From: Paenarthrobacter histidinolovorans
GTDB taxonomy: Bacteria > Actinomycetota > Actinomycetes > Actinomycetales > Micrococcaceae
Length of the DNA: 64,000 nt
NCBI RefSeq assembly: GCF_014647595.1
Contig: NZ_BMPM01000010.1
Location: forward strand, 62,001 to 126,000
Direction: 5' to 3'
Below the pieces are notes generated by a model, which worked only from the letters and a program-made list of their open reading frames with translations, did not search any database and was not told the origin of the DNA. Below are positions 16,636-24,788 of this stretch, in pieces. The translations under genes were made by a program, and so were the position numbers. The first letter of the stretch is position 1; each line of letters opens with the position of its first letter.

Positions 16636-17784
16636 TTACTGCTCCGCCTGGCGGTCCTCCACCAATTTCAGGACTGCCGGGAACAGCGGGTGCGTCGGTG
16701 CCAGTTCCGTGACGCGTTCGACGACGGCGGCCGCGTCCAGTTCGGAGAGCATATTTGCCAGCTCCACGGCTTCGTCATCGGCTCCATCGTCAAAACGGAG
16801 GGCCGCCGACATTGCCTCGAGCAGGGCCACCGGGGTGACTCCTCGCTCGGCCAGTTCAGCGGCCGGGCCCACGAAACGCTCGTGCCTGCCCAGCTTGCGC
16901 AGCGGTGCACGGCCCACCCGCACAACGGTGTCCGGCAGGTGCGGGTTGGTGAAGCGGGACAGAATCTTCTGGACGTACGCTTCCTGCTCGGCCTCCACGA
17001 ACCCGTGCTTGGCCACCAGGAGTTCCTTGGTTTCCTCCAGCACGGCCCGGACCTTCGCGGCTACGCCGGGATCGGCCATGGCATCGGAGATCTTCTCAAG
17101 CCCTGCACCGTAGCCGAAGTACGCCGCCGAAGCGTGGCCGGTATTCACCGTGAACAGTTTCCGCTCGATGTACGGTCCCAGCTCGTCCACGAACGTCGCC
17201 CCCGGGATGGCCGGGGCGTTGCCCTGGAACGGCGTACGGTCAATGACCCACTCGTAGAACGTCTCCACCGTGACATCCAGGCCCTGGCCCGGCGCCTGGT
17301 TGGGCACGATGCGGTCCACTGCGGTGTTGGCAAAAACCGCGACGGCGTCCAGGTCACCGGCGGAATCGTCCCACGCTGCCCGGATCTCCGTGTGCAGGAG
17401 ATCCGTGGCGTTGATCGCGTTCTCGCAGGCCATGATTTGCAGCGGCGGGAGGTCCGTGGGCCGGGCGGCCAGTCCGCGGGCGATCACCGGCGCCACGAAC
17501 TTCAGGATGTGCGGCCCCACTGCTGTGGTGACCACATCCGCCGTCGAGATTTCCTCCACTACAGCGTCTTCCTGCGTTGCCGAGTTCAAGGCGCGGAAGC
17601 CCCTAACGGTCTTGACCGCCGGGTTTTCGCCTACCTCATGGACGTCGTAGGAGTCCGCGGATGCGAGCTGGCTGATGAGTGCATCAGCGACGTCGGCGAA
17701 TACCACCCCATACCCGGCTTCGTGCAGCAGCAGCCCCACGAAGCCCCGCCCGATGTTGCCTGCCCCAAAATGGACTGCCTTCAC
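16636..17784 (-). CDS. mtlD: Mannitol-1-phosphate 5-dehydrogenase
   Basis: This 382-residue NAD enzyme has the N-terminal nucleotide motif HFGAGNIGRGFVGLLL and the later KLFTVNTGHASAAYFGY characteristic of MtlD. It oxidises mannitol 1-phosphate to fructose 6-phosphate after PTS uptake. Its GTG start overlaps the TAG stop of the mannitol PTS IIBA segment, so it is the last gene of the mtl operon. Length and motifs are intact. Confidence 0.93.
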   Translation of the reverse strand: MKAVHFGAGNIGRGFVGLLLHEAGYGVVFADVADALISQLASADSYDVHEVGENPAVKTVRGFRALNSATQEDAVVEEISTADVVTTAVGPHILKFVAPVIARGLAARPTDLPPLQIMACENAINATDLLHTEIRAAWDDSAGDLDAVAVFANTAVDRIVPNQAPGQGLDVTVETFYEWVIDRTPFQGNAPAIPGATFVDELGPYIERKLFTVNTGHASAAYFGYGAGLEKISDAMADPGVAAKVRAVLEETKELLVAKHGFVEAEQEAYVQKILSRFTNPHLPDTVVRVGRAPLRKLGRHERFVGPAAELAERGVTPVALLEAMSAALRFDDGADDEAVELANMLSELDAAAVVERVTELAPTHPLFPAVLKLVEDRQAEQ

Positions 17785-18812
17785 TATGCGTTGACCTTTC
17801 CGAACAGCTCCAGGACTTCATCCACCGTGGTTGCCTGCTCCAACTGGGCAACCTGGGCCTTGTTGGTGAAGATTTTGGCGATGGAAGACAGGATGTGGAG
17901 GTGTTCGTTGTTGATGCCGGCGACGCCGACCACGAACTTCACTTGCTTGCCGCCCCAGTCGATGCCCTCCGGGTACCGGATGATGGACACGGCCGAGTGG
18001 TTGATGTGCTCCTTGGCATCGTTGGTGCCGTGCGGAATGGCCAGGAAGCTGCCCATGTAGGTGGACACGGATTCCTCACGCTCGTGCATGGCGTGGACGT
18101 AGCTCACGTCCACGGCACCGCGGTCCAGCAGCAGCTTTCCGGCTTCATCAATCGCACTGTCGCGGTCGGCTGCCGTTCCGTTCAGGATCACGCTGTCGCG
18201 GAGCAGGACGCCTTTACCTTCGACGGCGGCAGCCGGTTCGGCGGCATGCGCACCATGGGCCGGGGCTGCTGCAGCGGGCTCTGCGCCTGCCGGAGCAGCA
18301 GCCGCCGCTGTGCCTTCGCTGTTGCTTGCCTTGACCAGTTCGACGATTTCGTCGTAGCGCGGGCTGTTCATGAAGTTGTCCACCGAGTAGTGCACTGCGC
18401 TGGACGTGCGTGGTTGTGCGCGTTCAGTGAGGTCCTGGTGGGTGACCACGACGTCGAAGGTATCGCTCAGGTTGGCGATGGCCGAGTTGGTGACCTTGAC
18501 GTCCGGGAAACCGGCCGCTTTGATCTTGTTGCGCAGGACCGAGGCACCCATGGCGCTTGAGCCCATGCCGGCGTCGCAGGCGAAGACGATGTTCCGGACC
18601 GGACGGGTCAGGACGGTACCTTCGCCCTGCGCTGCTGCCCTGTCGCCCACCAGAGCGGAGGAGACCGAGCTCTTCTTGCCCTTCATGGCTTCCATGCGGG
18701 AGGTGGCTTCGGTGAGGTCGTCGTCGCCCTTGTTCTTGGAGGTGCGCAGGATCAGGGAGGCGATCAGGAAGGACACCGTGGTGGCAAGCACCACAGCGAG
18801 GATCACGCCCAC
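17784..18812 (-). CDS. mtlA: mtlA distal part: last IIC segment, IIB and IIA domains
   Basis: The 342-residue open part carries one hydrophobic helix (GVILAVVLATTVSFLIASLIL), then IIB with the phospho-cysteine loop FACDAGMGSSAMGAS, an Ala-rich linker, and IIA with FLAIPHGTND, which contains the phospho-histidine. The GTG at 18812 has no clear ribosome site, and the frame stays open upstream to the frameshift, so this is better seen as the rest of MtlA than as a separate gene. Confidence 0.7.
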   Translation of the reverse strand: MGVILAVVLATTVSFLIASLILRTSKNKGDDDLTEATSRMEAMKGKKSSVSSALVGDRAAAQGEGTVLTRPVRNIVFACDAGMGSSAMGASVLRNKIKAAGFPDVKVTNSAIANLSDTFDVVVTHQDLTERAQPRTSSAVHYSVDNFMNSPRYDEIVELVKASNSEGTAAAAAPAGAEPAAAAPAHGAHAAEPAAAVEGKGVLLRDSVILNGTAADRDSAIDEAGKLLLDRGAVDVSYVHAMHEREESVSTYMGSFLAIPHGTNDAKEHINHSAVSIIRYPEGIDWGGKQVKFVVGVAGINNEHLHILSSIAKIFTNKAQVAQLEQATTVDEVLELFGKVNA

Positions 18813-18819
18813 ATAGCTG

Positions 18820-19809
18820 TCACGCGAGGTTTGGGCTATGACGGCAAATGATGGAGCCCGGAGCGGCAGGCGCCACGAGTCCGGAGTTGGTGATCGCCAG
18901 CGTTGCGATGCCCGTCATGCCGCCGCCGATGGCAGCAAGGATGAGGATGGGCTTCATCAGCACGTACGGGAAGTAGATCTCGTGGATGCCGCCCAGGAAG
19001 TGGATGATGGCAGCACCGGGAGCGGATGCGCGTGCAGCGCCACGGCCGAAGAACATGTAGGCCAACAGGATGCCCAGGCCAGGGCCGGGGTTGGCTTCCA
19101 GCAGGAACAGGATGGACTTGCCCTGGTCCAGCGACTGCTGGATGCCCAGAGGGGTAAGCACACCGTGATTGATGGCGTTGTTGAGGAAGAGCACCTTGGC
19201 TGGCTCGATGAAGATGCTGGTGAGGGGCAGCAGGCCGTTGTCCACCAGGAACTGGACCACGGAGCCCGCACCGGCCGTGAAGGCCTTGACCACGGGGGTC
19301 AGGCCGTAGAACCCGAGCAGGGTCAGAATTCCGCCCCAGATACCGGCGGAGAAGTTGTTGACCAGCATTTCGAAGCCGGGCCGGATCTTGCCGTCCCAGA
19401 TGCTGTCGATCTTCTTCATGGTCCAGCCACCCAGCGGACCCATGATCATGGCCCCGATGAACATGGGAATTCCTGTGCCGACAATCACGCCCATTGTGGC
19501 GATGGCACCCACCACGCCACCGCGGACGTCATAGACCATCCGGCCACCGGTGTAGGCAATGAGAAGCGGAAGCAGGTAGTTGACCATGGGGCCTACAAGG
19601 CCCACGTTGGCAACGCCATCGGCGTTGGTGCCGTAGCCCCCGAGTTCCGGGACCGGAATCCAGCCCTTCTCAATGAACAGGGCGGTGATGAGGCCCCAGG
19701 CGATGAAGGCGCCAATGTTGGGCATGATCATGCCGGACAGGAATGTTCCGAACTTCTGGACGCCAACGCGGGCGCTGGTGCGGGGCTTCGCAACTGTCTC
19801 TGTTGCCAT
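18820..19809 (-). CDS. mtlA: mtlA proximal part: IIC membrane domain
   Basis: The 329-residue part holds most of the mannitol IIC channel: GTFLSGMIMPNIGAFIAWG, MKKIDSIWDGKIRPGFEMLVNNF, LFLNNAINHGVLTPLG, LLEANPGPGLG and GGIHEIYFPYVLMKP are all typical of MtlA. It ends in an out-of-frame tail (ICRHSPNLA) caused by the frameshift, which removes the last membrane segment and the IIB/IIA domains. It should not phosphorylate mannitol by itself. Confidence 0.8.
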   Translation of the reverse strand: MATETVAKPRTSARVGVQKFGTFLSGMIMPNIGAFIAWGLITALFIEKGWIPVPELGGYGTNADGVANVGLVGPMVNYLLPLLIAYTGGRMVYDVRGGVVGAIATMGVIVGTGIPMFIGAMIMGPLGGWTMKKIDSIWDGKIRPGFEMLVNNFSAGIWGGILTLLGFYGLTPVVKAFTAGAGSVVQFLVDNGLLPLTSIFIEPAKVLFLNNAINHGVLTPLGIQQSLDQGKSILFLLEANPGPGLGILLAYMFFGRGAARASAPGAAIIHFLGGIHEIYFPYVLMKPILILAAIGGGMTGIATLAITNSGLVAPAAPGSIICRHSPNLA

Positions 19810-19875
19810 GTGAATTCCTAACGTGTTTCCCGCGGCGGCGCGGGGTCAGTCGATATAGAGATCGAGAGAGAGCAG

Positions 19876-20598
19876 CTAGGAGCTGCTGGAAATGCGGTGA
19901 AGCCATTCCAGGAAAAGCTTCAGTTCAGAGCTGGAAAGTTGGTCCGAATGCGAGGCCTGCAGTGCCGCATTCAGGGCGATTGCCGCAACAACTACCGACG
20001 ACTTACCCGAGTCGTCCGCTGCGGCGCCACGGGCGGTTTCCGTGGAGACGGCAAAAATCATGGAATCCCGGGTCATCGTTGAGAGCTCGAGGTTCCGTTC
20101 TTCCACCGGTTCGGCGATCAACATGAGCGTGACGCCCACGTTGGCCGCCAGGATGCTGCGTGCCGCTTCGCGGGGCGGCACGTTGATCTGACCGGCGATG
20201 GCGGCCTTGTTCAGCATTTCTTCCAGAAGCGCTTCGGCATCGGCCACGATTGCCGGGCGGCTTTCCGGCCTGATGTTGCCGAACATGACCAGGTACAGAT
20301 GGGGTTGGGTCAGCCCGAACTGGACGTGGTTGTCCCACATCCGTCGGACGTCTTCCAAGGGCTCCCCGGATGGCGCAAAGTCCCGCTCCCCTGCCACGTA
20401 CTCTTCGAAGCCTGCTGATACGACGGCGTCGAACAGTCCTTCTTTGTCACCAAAGTGGTGGTAGAGCGTGGGCGCCGTGACCCCGGCAAGCTTGGTGATC
20501 TGGCGCGTTGAGACCGCTGACCCCTCCGAATTCGCCAGCAATTCGGCCGCTGCGCGAAGCAACCGAATTTTAGGCGGAAGCTGGTCATCGAAACTCAT
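19876..20598 (-). CDS. TetR-family transcriptional regulator
   Basis: This 240-residue protein has an N-terminal TetR helix-turn-helix (RLLRAAAELLANSEGSAVSTRQITKLAGVTAPTLYHHFGDKEGLFDAVV) and an all-helical ligand domain. It lies between the mtl operon, on the same strand, and ptsI, which is divergent. It may control the general PTS genes, the mtl genes or both. An imperfect inverted repeat TAGCA/TGCTA lies just upstream of its ATG. Confidence 0.85.
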   Translation of the reverse strand: MSFDDQLPPKIRLLRAAAELLANSEGSAVSTRQITKLAGVTAPTLYHHFGDKEGLFDAVVSAGFEEYVAGERDFAPSGEPLEDVRRMWDNHVQFGLTQPHLYLVMFGNIRPESRPAIVADAEALLEEMLNKAAIAGQINVPPREAARSILAANVGVTLMLIAEPVEERNLELSTMTRDSMIFAVSTETARGAAADDSGKSSVVVAAIALNAALQASHSDQLSSSELKLFLEWLHRISSSS

Positions 20599-20609
20599 AA
20601 CCGCTACCC

Positions 20610-20629
20610 TAGCACCTATAGCGTTGCTA
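20610..20629. promoter_or_regulatory. Imperfect inverted repeat in the tetR-ptsI intergenic region
   Basis: TAGCA at 20610-20614 and TGCTA at 20625-20629 flank CCTATAGCGT. The position 12 bp upstream of the TetR start fits an operator, but the arms are short. Confidence 0.35.
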
Positions 20630-20727
20630 TATGAAGTGGCTCACAAAGGAATTTTGTAGGCTGGCTACAGAGGCTCCCGGTGCCGTCGCCGACGGGTCTG
20701 AAACAACAAGCAGGAACAGAGGATTCA

Positions 20728-22428
20728 GTGCAGAATTTCCAAGGAGTTGGGGTAAGCCCTGGCCGCATCACCGGTTCTGTCCGCCAGATGCCCAAGCCGG
20801 TGAGCGAACCGCCGTCGGGCGAAAAGTTGGCCGAGGGAATCAGCCCGGAAGACGCCGTCGTCCGCCTGAAGGCAGCCGCGCAAGCGGTCCATGACGAACT
20901 CAAGGCGCGCGCGGACACCGCCTCCGGCGACGGCAAAGCCGTCCTTGAGGCCACCGCCCTGATGGCCAAAGACACCATGCTGCTGAAATCGGCGGGCAAA
21001 CTCATCAACGCCGGAACCTCCGCCGAACGGGCCATCTGGGAAGCCGGCGCATCGGTCTCCGAAATGCTGCACAACCTGGGCGGCTACATGGCCGAGCGCG
21101 CAACCGACGTCCTGGACGTGCGTGCACGCATCGTTGCCGAACTCCGCGGTGTCCCTGCTCCCGGCATTCCTTCCTCTGAAACCCCCTTCATCCTGGTAGC
21201 CGAGGACCTCGCTCCCGCCGACACTGCGACCCTGAATCCCGCAGTTGTCCTGGCACTGGTGACCTCCGGCGGCGGACCCCAGTCCCACACGGCGATCATC
21301 GCGCGCTCCCTTGGCCTGCCCGCCGTGGTTGCGGCCCACGGAGTGGACGGGATCGCCGACGGCTCGGAGGTGTACGTGGATGGCGCTGCCGGTTTCGTGG
21401 CCGTCGAGCCGACTGACGAACAGCGCGCGCTTGCCACCGCATGGGCGGAAACGTCCGCCACCCTGGCGGCTTTCGACGGAAACGGTACGACGGCGGACGG
21501 CCACCTGGTCCCGCTTCTGGCCAATGTGGGCGGAGCCAAGGATGCCGTGGCAGCTGCCGGGTTGGGCGCCCAGGGCGTTGGCCTGTTCCGCACCGAATTC
21601 TGCTTCCTGGAGCGCGACACCGAGCCCTCAGTGGACGAGCAGGCTGCCGCCTACAAGGCCGTTTTCGACGCTTTCCCGGGCAAGAAGGTAGTCCTCCGCA
21701 CCTTGGACGCCGGCGCCGACAAGCCCCTCCCGTTCCTCACTGACGCCACCGAGCCCAACCCCGCACTGGGCGTCCGCGGCTACCGCACCGACTTCACCAC
21801 GCCGGGCGTCCTGGAACGCCAGCTCGAGGCGATCGCCCGGGCGGCTTCGGAGTCCGAGGCCGACGTGTGGGTCATGGCCCCCATGATCTCCACCGCTGCC
21901 GAGGCGGGACGCTTTGCCTCGCTCTGCGCGGCCGCAGGAATCCAGACACCGGGTGTCATGGTGGAGGTACCCTCCGCTGCACTGACGGCCGCAACTGTAC
22001 TGCGTGAAGTCGGATTCGCGTCCCTGGGCACCAACGACCTCACCCAGTACGCCATGGCCGCAGACCGCCAGCTGGGCCCCCTCGCGGACCTGAACACCCC
22101 CTGGCAGCCCGCAGTGCTTCGGCTGGTGCAGCTCACCGTCGAAGGTGCGGCGCAGGAAGGCTCCGGCCGGGAGGGCACCGCCAAGCCCGTGGGTGTCTGT
22201 GGCGAGGCAGCCGCGGACCCGGCCCTCGCCGTCGTCCTTACCGGTCTGGGCGTCACCACACTGTCCATGACCGCGCGCTCGTTGGCCGCCGTCGGGACCG
22301 TACTGAAGACCGTCACGCTGGAGCAGGCACAGGAACTCGCCCGCCTGGCCCTTTCCGCACCCAGCGCCACGGAGGCGCGCGACTGGGTCCGCGCCAAACT
22401 CCCCGTTCTCGAAGAACTCGGCCTCTAA
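20728..22428 (+). CDS. ptsI: PTS enzyme I (phosphoenolpyruvate-protein phosphotransferase)
   Basis: This 566-residue enzyme transfers phosphate from PEP to HPr. The GTG at 20728 was chosen because AGAGGA lies seven bases upstream and the protein then begins with QNFQGVGVSPG, the conserved EI start. The phospho-histidine loop GGGPQSHTAIIARS lies near residue 187, the PEP site includes GVGLFRTEFCFLERD and GTNDLTQYAMAADR, and the catalytic cysteine is in GVCGEAAADP near residue 490. It forms an operon with ptsH. Confidence 0.95.
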   Translation: MQNFQGVGVSPGRITGSVRQMPKPVSEPPSGEKLAEGISPEDAVVRLKAAAQAVHDELKARADTASGDGKAVLEATALMAKDTMLLKSAGKLINAGTSAERAIWEAGASVSEMLHNLGGYMAERATDVLDVRARIVAELRGVPAPGIPSSETPFILVAEDLAPADTATLNPAVVLALVTSGGGPQSHTAIIARSLGLPAVVAAHGVDGIADGSEVYVDGAAGFVAVEPTDEQRALATAWAETSATLAAFDGNGTTADGHLVPLLANVGGAKDAVAAAGLGAQGVGLFRTEFCFLERDTEPSVDEQAAAYKAVFDAFPGKKVVLRTLDAGADKPLPFLTDATEPNPALGVRGYRTDFTTPGVLERQLEAIARAASESEADVWVMAPMISTAAEAGRFASLCAAAGIQTPGVMVEVPSAALTAATVLREVGFASLGTNDLTQYAMAADRQLGPLADLNTPWQPAVLRLVQLTVEGAAQEGSGREGTAKPVGVCGEAAADPALAVVLTGLGVTTLSMTARSLAAVGTVLKTVTLEQAQELARLALSAPSATEARDWVRAKLPVLEELGL

Positions 22429-22457
22429 ACCTTCCCGCACCAACGCAAGGAGAAACC

Positions 22458-22736
22458 ATGCCAGAACGCACAGCAACCGTAGCCAGCCGATCCGGACTGC
22501 ACGCCCGCCCCGCCGCCTTGTTCGCCGAGGCAGCGGGCGAGCAGCCGGTGGACGTCACCATCGCCATGCAGGGCCAGCCCGAGGACGAAGCGATGGACGC
22601 GGCCAGCATCCTCTCGCTCATGACCCTCGGCGCCGCCAAGGGTGACGTGGTGGTGCTGCGGGCCGAGGGGGACGGCGCAGAAGCCGCGTTGGACGCACTG
22701 GTGAAGCTGCTGGAAACGGATCTGGACGCGGAGTAA
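22458..22736 (+). CDS. ptsH: PTS phosphocarrier protein HPr
   Basis: This 92-residue carrier has the active His15 in SGLHARPAALF and the second-site region MDAASILSLMTLGA, where the residue equivalent to the regulatory serine of low-GC Gram-positives is Ser50. It passes phosphate from enzyme I to sugar-specific permeases such as MtlA. AAGGAG lies before the ATG, 29 bases after ptsI. Whether the serine is used for regulation here is not known. Confidence 0.95.
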   Translation: MPERTATVASRSGLHARPAALFAEAAGEQPVDVTIAMQGQPEDEAMDAASILSLMTLGAAKGDVVVLRAEGDGAEAALDALVKLLETDLDAE

Positions 22737-22770
22737 GTTCTTCCTTCACGCCTCAGGCTAGGCTTCTGCC

Positions 22771-23178
22771 ATGGCATTGATAGCTCCCCGCGTCACAGCG
22801 GGTCTCCCCGCCGATGACGCCCGGAATCTGGCGCGCTCCCTCAACGACAGTGACGACATCACTGTCTTCGTGGATGGCACGGTCCACCGTCTGCCCGATC
22901 AGGCGCGGGACGCCGTCGTCGATCTCCTTGCGAGGCTGGGCAGGGGCGAAACGGTGACCGTCAGCAGCGTGGAGGAAATGCTCACGACTTCGCAGGCAGC
23001 GGAGCTTGCCGGGATCTCGCACACCTATTTGCGGAACATGACCGACCGCGGCGAGATTCCGGTGGAGTACCGGGGAACGCATCGCCGGATCCGCCAGGCT
23101 GCGATCATGGATTGGCTGGAAACCCAGAAGAAAAAGCAGGCCGAAACCGCCGCTGCGGACGCCGGGGAAAGCGACTGA
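22771..23178 (+). CDS. Helix-turn-helix (excisionase-type) DNA-binding protein, antitoxin-like
   Basis: This 135-residue protein has an N-terminal domain ending at about residue 65 and then LTTSQAAELAGISHTYLRNMTDRGEIPVEYRGTHRRI, an excisionase/MerR-like winged helix with a Lys-rich tail. Such proteins are often antitoxins paired with PIN-domain toxins. Here the next gene is a small membrane protein, so no partner is present. Confidence 0.75.
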   Translation: MALIAPRVTAGLPADDARNLARSLNDSDDITVFVDGTVHRLPDQARDAVVDLLARLGRGETVTVSSVEEMLTTSQAAELAGISHTYLRNMTDRGEIPVEYRGTHRRIRQAAIMDWLETQKKKQAETAAADAGESD

Positions 23179-23258
23179 AAGCGTCCGAGTGATAAGGATC
23201 AAGCAACGATCCCAGCCAACAGGCGGGGACGTGTAAAGCCCGGGGTTACGCTTGATCG

Positions 23259-23504
23259 GTGGGCAATTTCAAAGGGTGGCATATCGTGGCCGGTTTGGCT
23301 GCGCTGGCCCTTGCCATACCCTTGGGCTCAGCCATGGGATTGAACTTTGTGGCCACCTTCATGTTCGCGTGCACGGTGTTCGTGGCGGTGACCATGTGGA
23401 CCGAATCGAAAATCGCACGACGCCGGGAGGCGGCTGACGCTGCCAGGGCAGCTGATGCGCGGCCGGCCGACTCCAGCGAATCGGACGACGCCGCGCGGGA
23501 CTAG
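23259..23504 (+). CDS. Small membrane protein, unknown function
   Basis: This 81-residue protein starts at GTG 23259. It has two close hydrophobic stretches (HIVAGLAALALAIPLG and FVATFMFACTVFVAVTMW), then a highly charged Ala/Asp/Arg tail (ESKIARRREAADAARAADAR). No family is recognised. It stands between an antitoxin-like gene and a hydrolase gene on the same strand. Confidence 0.55.
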   Translation: MGNFKGWHIVAGLAALALAIPLGSAMGLNFVATFMFACTVFVAVTMWTESKIARRREAADAARAADARPADSSESDDAARD

Positions 23505-23589
23505 CCTGCACTGGCGAGCCCTCCGAAACCAACAGCATGCTGTTCAATAGCTGTATGGCTTCAAGCTTCCTTTCCTTGGCGTGTCCCGC

Positions 23590-24375
23590 ATGAGCGCACT
23601 GTTGTCCGCCGACGTCGAAGTCCGTGGCCTTACCGGACGGATCCTCTGGGCAGAGGGGTCCCCTGAACCTGGCACTGATCCCGACGATCAGCCCGCCTAC
23701 ATCCTGATCCACGGCATTGGCGTTTCGCATCGCTACCTGGCACGCCTGCACGCCGTCCTGGCGGCAGCAGCGCCCACGTATTCTTTCGACCTGCCGGGCT
23801 TCGCCGGCACTCCACGTCCCGGCACTCAACTCCAGGTGGAGGACTACGGTGCCTTCATTGCCGAGGCCCTGGCATCCCGCGGGGTCGACTCCTACGTTCT
23901 GGTAGGCCACTCCATGGGGGTGCAGTTCGCCATCGAGGCTGCACTGCACCGGCCCGAATGCGTGCGGCAACTTGTGCTTATGGGGCCGGTTGTGGATTCC
24001 CGGCATAAAAACGTCATGCGGCAATCGATCGCCCTGACGCTGGATGGCATCCTCCGCGAGAGTCCCTCGTCCAACTGGATCGTCATCGGAGACTACTTCC
24101 GCTGCGGACCACGCTGGTACGTCACCGAACTGCCCGTGATGATGAAGTACCCCACACTGGACCGATTGTCCCGGATAGCTGTCCCGGTGATGGTCCTCCG
24201 GGGAAGCCGGGACCAGGTTGCCGGGCCGGACTGGTCCCTGAGGCTTTCGCGGGCGGTAGCGCAGGGGCGCCTGGTGGAGATTCCCGGCGTCGGACACGTT
24301 GCCCAGCACATGCGCCCAAAGGCCGTGGCGGACGCTATCCGCAGCTTCGTCAACGCCACCACCCGGCACCGCTGA
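23590..24375 (+). CDS. Alpha/beta-fold hydrolase
   Basis: This 261-residue enzyme has the oxyanion turn HGIGVSHRYL, the nucleophile elbow GHSMGVQ, the acid in RGSRDQVAGP and the catalytic histidine in GVGHVAQHMRP. The order and spacing fit a standard hydrolase with a lid segment near 140-190. The ATG at 23590 is preferred; a GTG at 23581 would add three residues, and neither has a good ribosome site. Substrate unknown. Confidence 0.85.
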   Translation: MSALLSADVEVRGLTGRILWAEGSPEPGTDPDDQPAYILIHGIGVSHRYLARLHAVLAAAAPTYSFDLPGFAGTPRPGTQLQVEDYGAFIAEALASRGVDSYVLVGHSMGVQFAIEAALHRPECVRQLVLMGPVVDSRHKNVMRQSIALTLDGILRESPSSNWIVIGDYFRCGPRWYVTELPVMMKYPTLDRLSRIAVPVMVLRGSRDQVAGPDWSLRLSRAVAQGRLVEIPGVGHVAQHMRPKAVADAIRSFVNATTRHR

Positions 24376-24480
24376 TCACCCATGAGGCCCTCCTGCCGGA
24401 CACCACGCCGGCGCGGGCAGCTTTGCGGGCGGCCTTGTTGGCGTGGCCGGTCCCGGCTAGGCTGGCGAAGCAAGTGAATT

Positions 24481-24492
24481 AGTAAGCTTACT
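24481..24492. promoter_or_regulatory. 12-bp palindrome before a small acidic gene
   Basis: AGTAAGCTTACT is a perfect palindrome 16 bp before the start codon at 24509 and overlaps the usual place of a promoter or ribosome site. Function unknown. Confidence 0.35.
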
Positions 24493-24508
24493 TACGAAGG
24501 GGCTGACC

Positions 24509-24772
24509 ATGACCAGCTATGACCCGGAAGACGATCCCCGGACGTTCGGCGTGAGCGGCGCTGACGGACCCATCGACACCACCGCCGAAGCGGACAGCAT
24601 CCACGAAGATCCGGACATGCGCCAGGACGAGGACGATGACCCCGCTTCCTCGGCCAACCCCGACCCCCTGGATGGAAACGTCACAGGCCTCGAGCCAGGC
24701 GGCGGCGTACCGCCGGGAGAAACCCCTCCGGCCGAGGGCAGCATGAGCAGCGACCAGGGGCACGAGGAGTAG
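24509..24772 (+). CDS. Small acidic protein, DUF6480-like
   Basis: This 87-residue, very acidic protein has a first half of mixed Asp/Glu/Ser and then NPDPLDGNVTGLEPGGGV followed by PPGETPPAEGSMS. That conserved block is shared by a family of short actinobacterial proteins (DUF6480, from memory). There is no membrane segment here. AAGGGG precedes the ATG. Function is not known; the composition suggests a disordered stress protein. Confidence 0.65.
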   Translation: MTSYDPEDDPRTFGVSGADGPIDTTAEADSIHEDPDMRQDEDDDPASSANPDPLDGNVTGLEPGGGVPPGETPPAEGSMSSDQGHEE

Positions 24773-24788
24773 CTCGCGTCCCAACCGG

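Larger units (their letters stand above)
17784..19809 (-). pseudogene. mtlA: Mannitol PTS permease EIICBA, split by a one-base frameshift
   Basis: Read as one gene, the order is IIC membrane domain, IIB, then IIA, as in a full-length mannitol permease of about 670 residues. Near 18849 one extra base (leftward ATC-A-TTTGCC) shifts the frame between APGSI and the expected FAVIAQTSRDSYVGV. Removing that base restores a continuous protein. It is either a real inactivating mutation or a sequencing error. The two halves are listed separately. Confidence 0.78.

Noticed and set aside
16591..18060. Long plus-strand frame of 489 codons opposite mtlD and mtlA
   Set aside because: It is the antisense shadow of two well-identified genes, is Arg/His/Gly-rich and has no domain or ribosome site.
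18812..18860. Programmed frameshift in mtlA
   Set aside because: The site ATC-ATT-TGC has no slippery heptamer and no downstream structure that I can see; mutation or sequencing error is simpler.
23555..23593. 12-codon upstream frame ending on the hydrolase start (ATGA)
   Set aside because: It has no ribosome site and is too short to support as a leader peptide.
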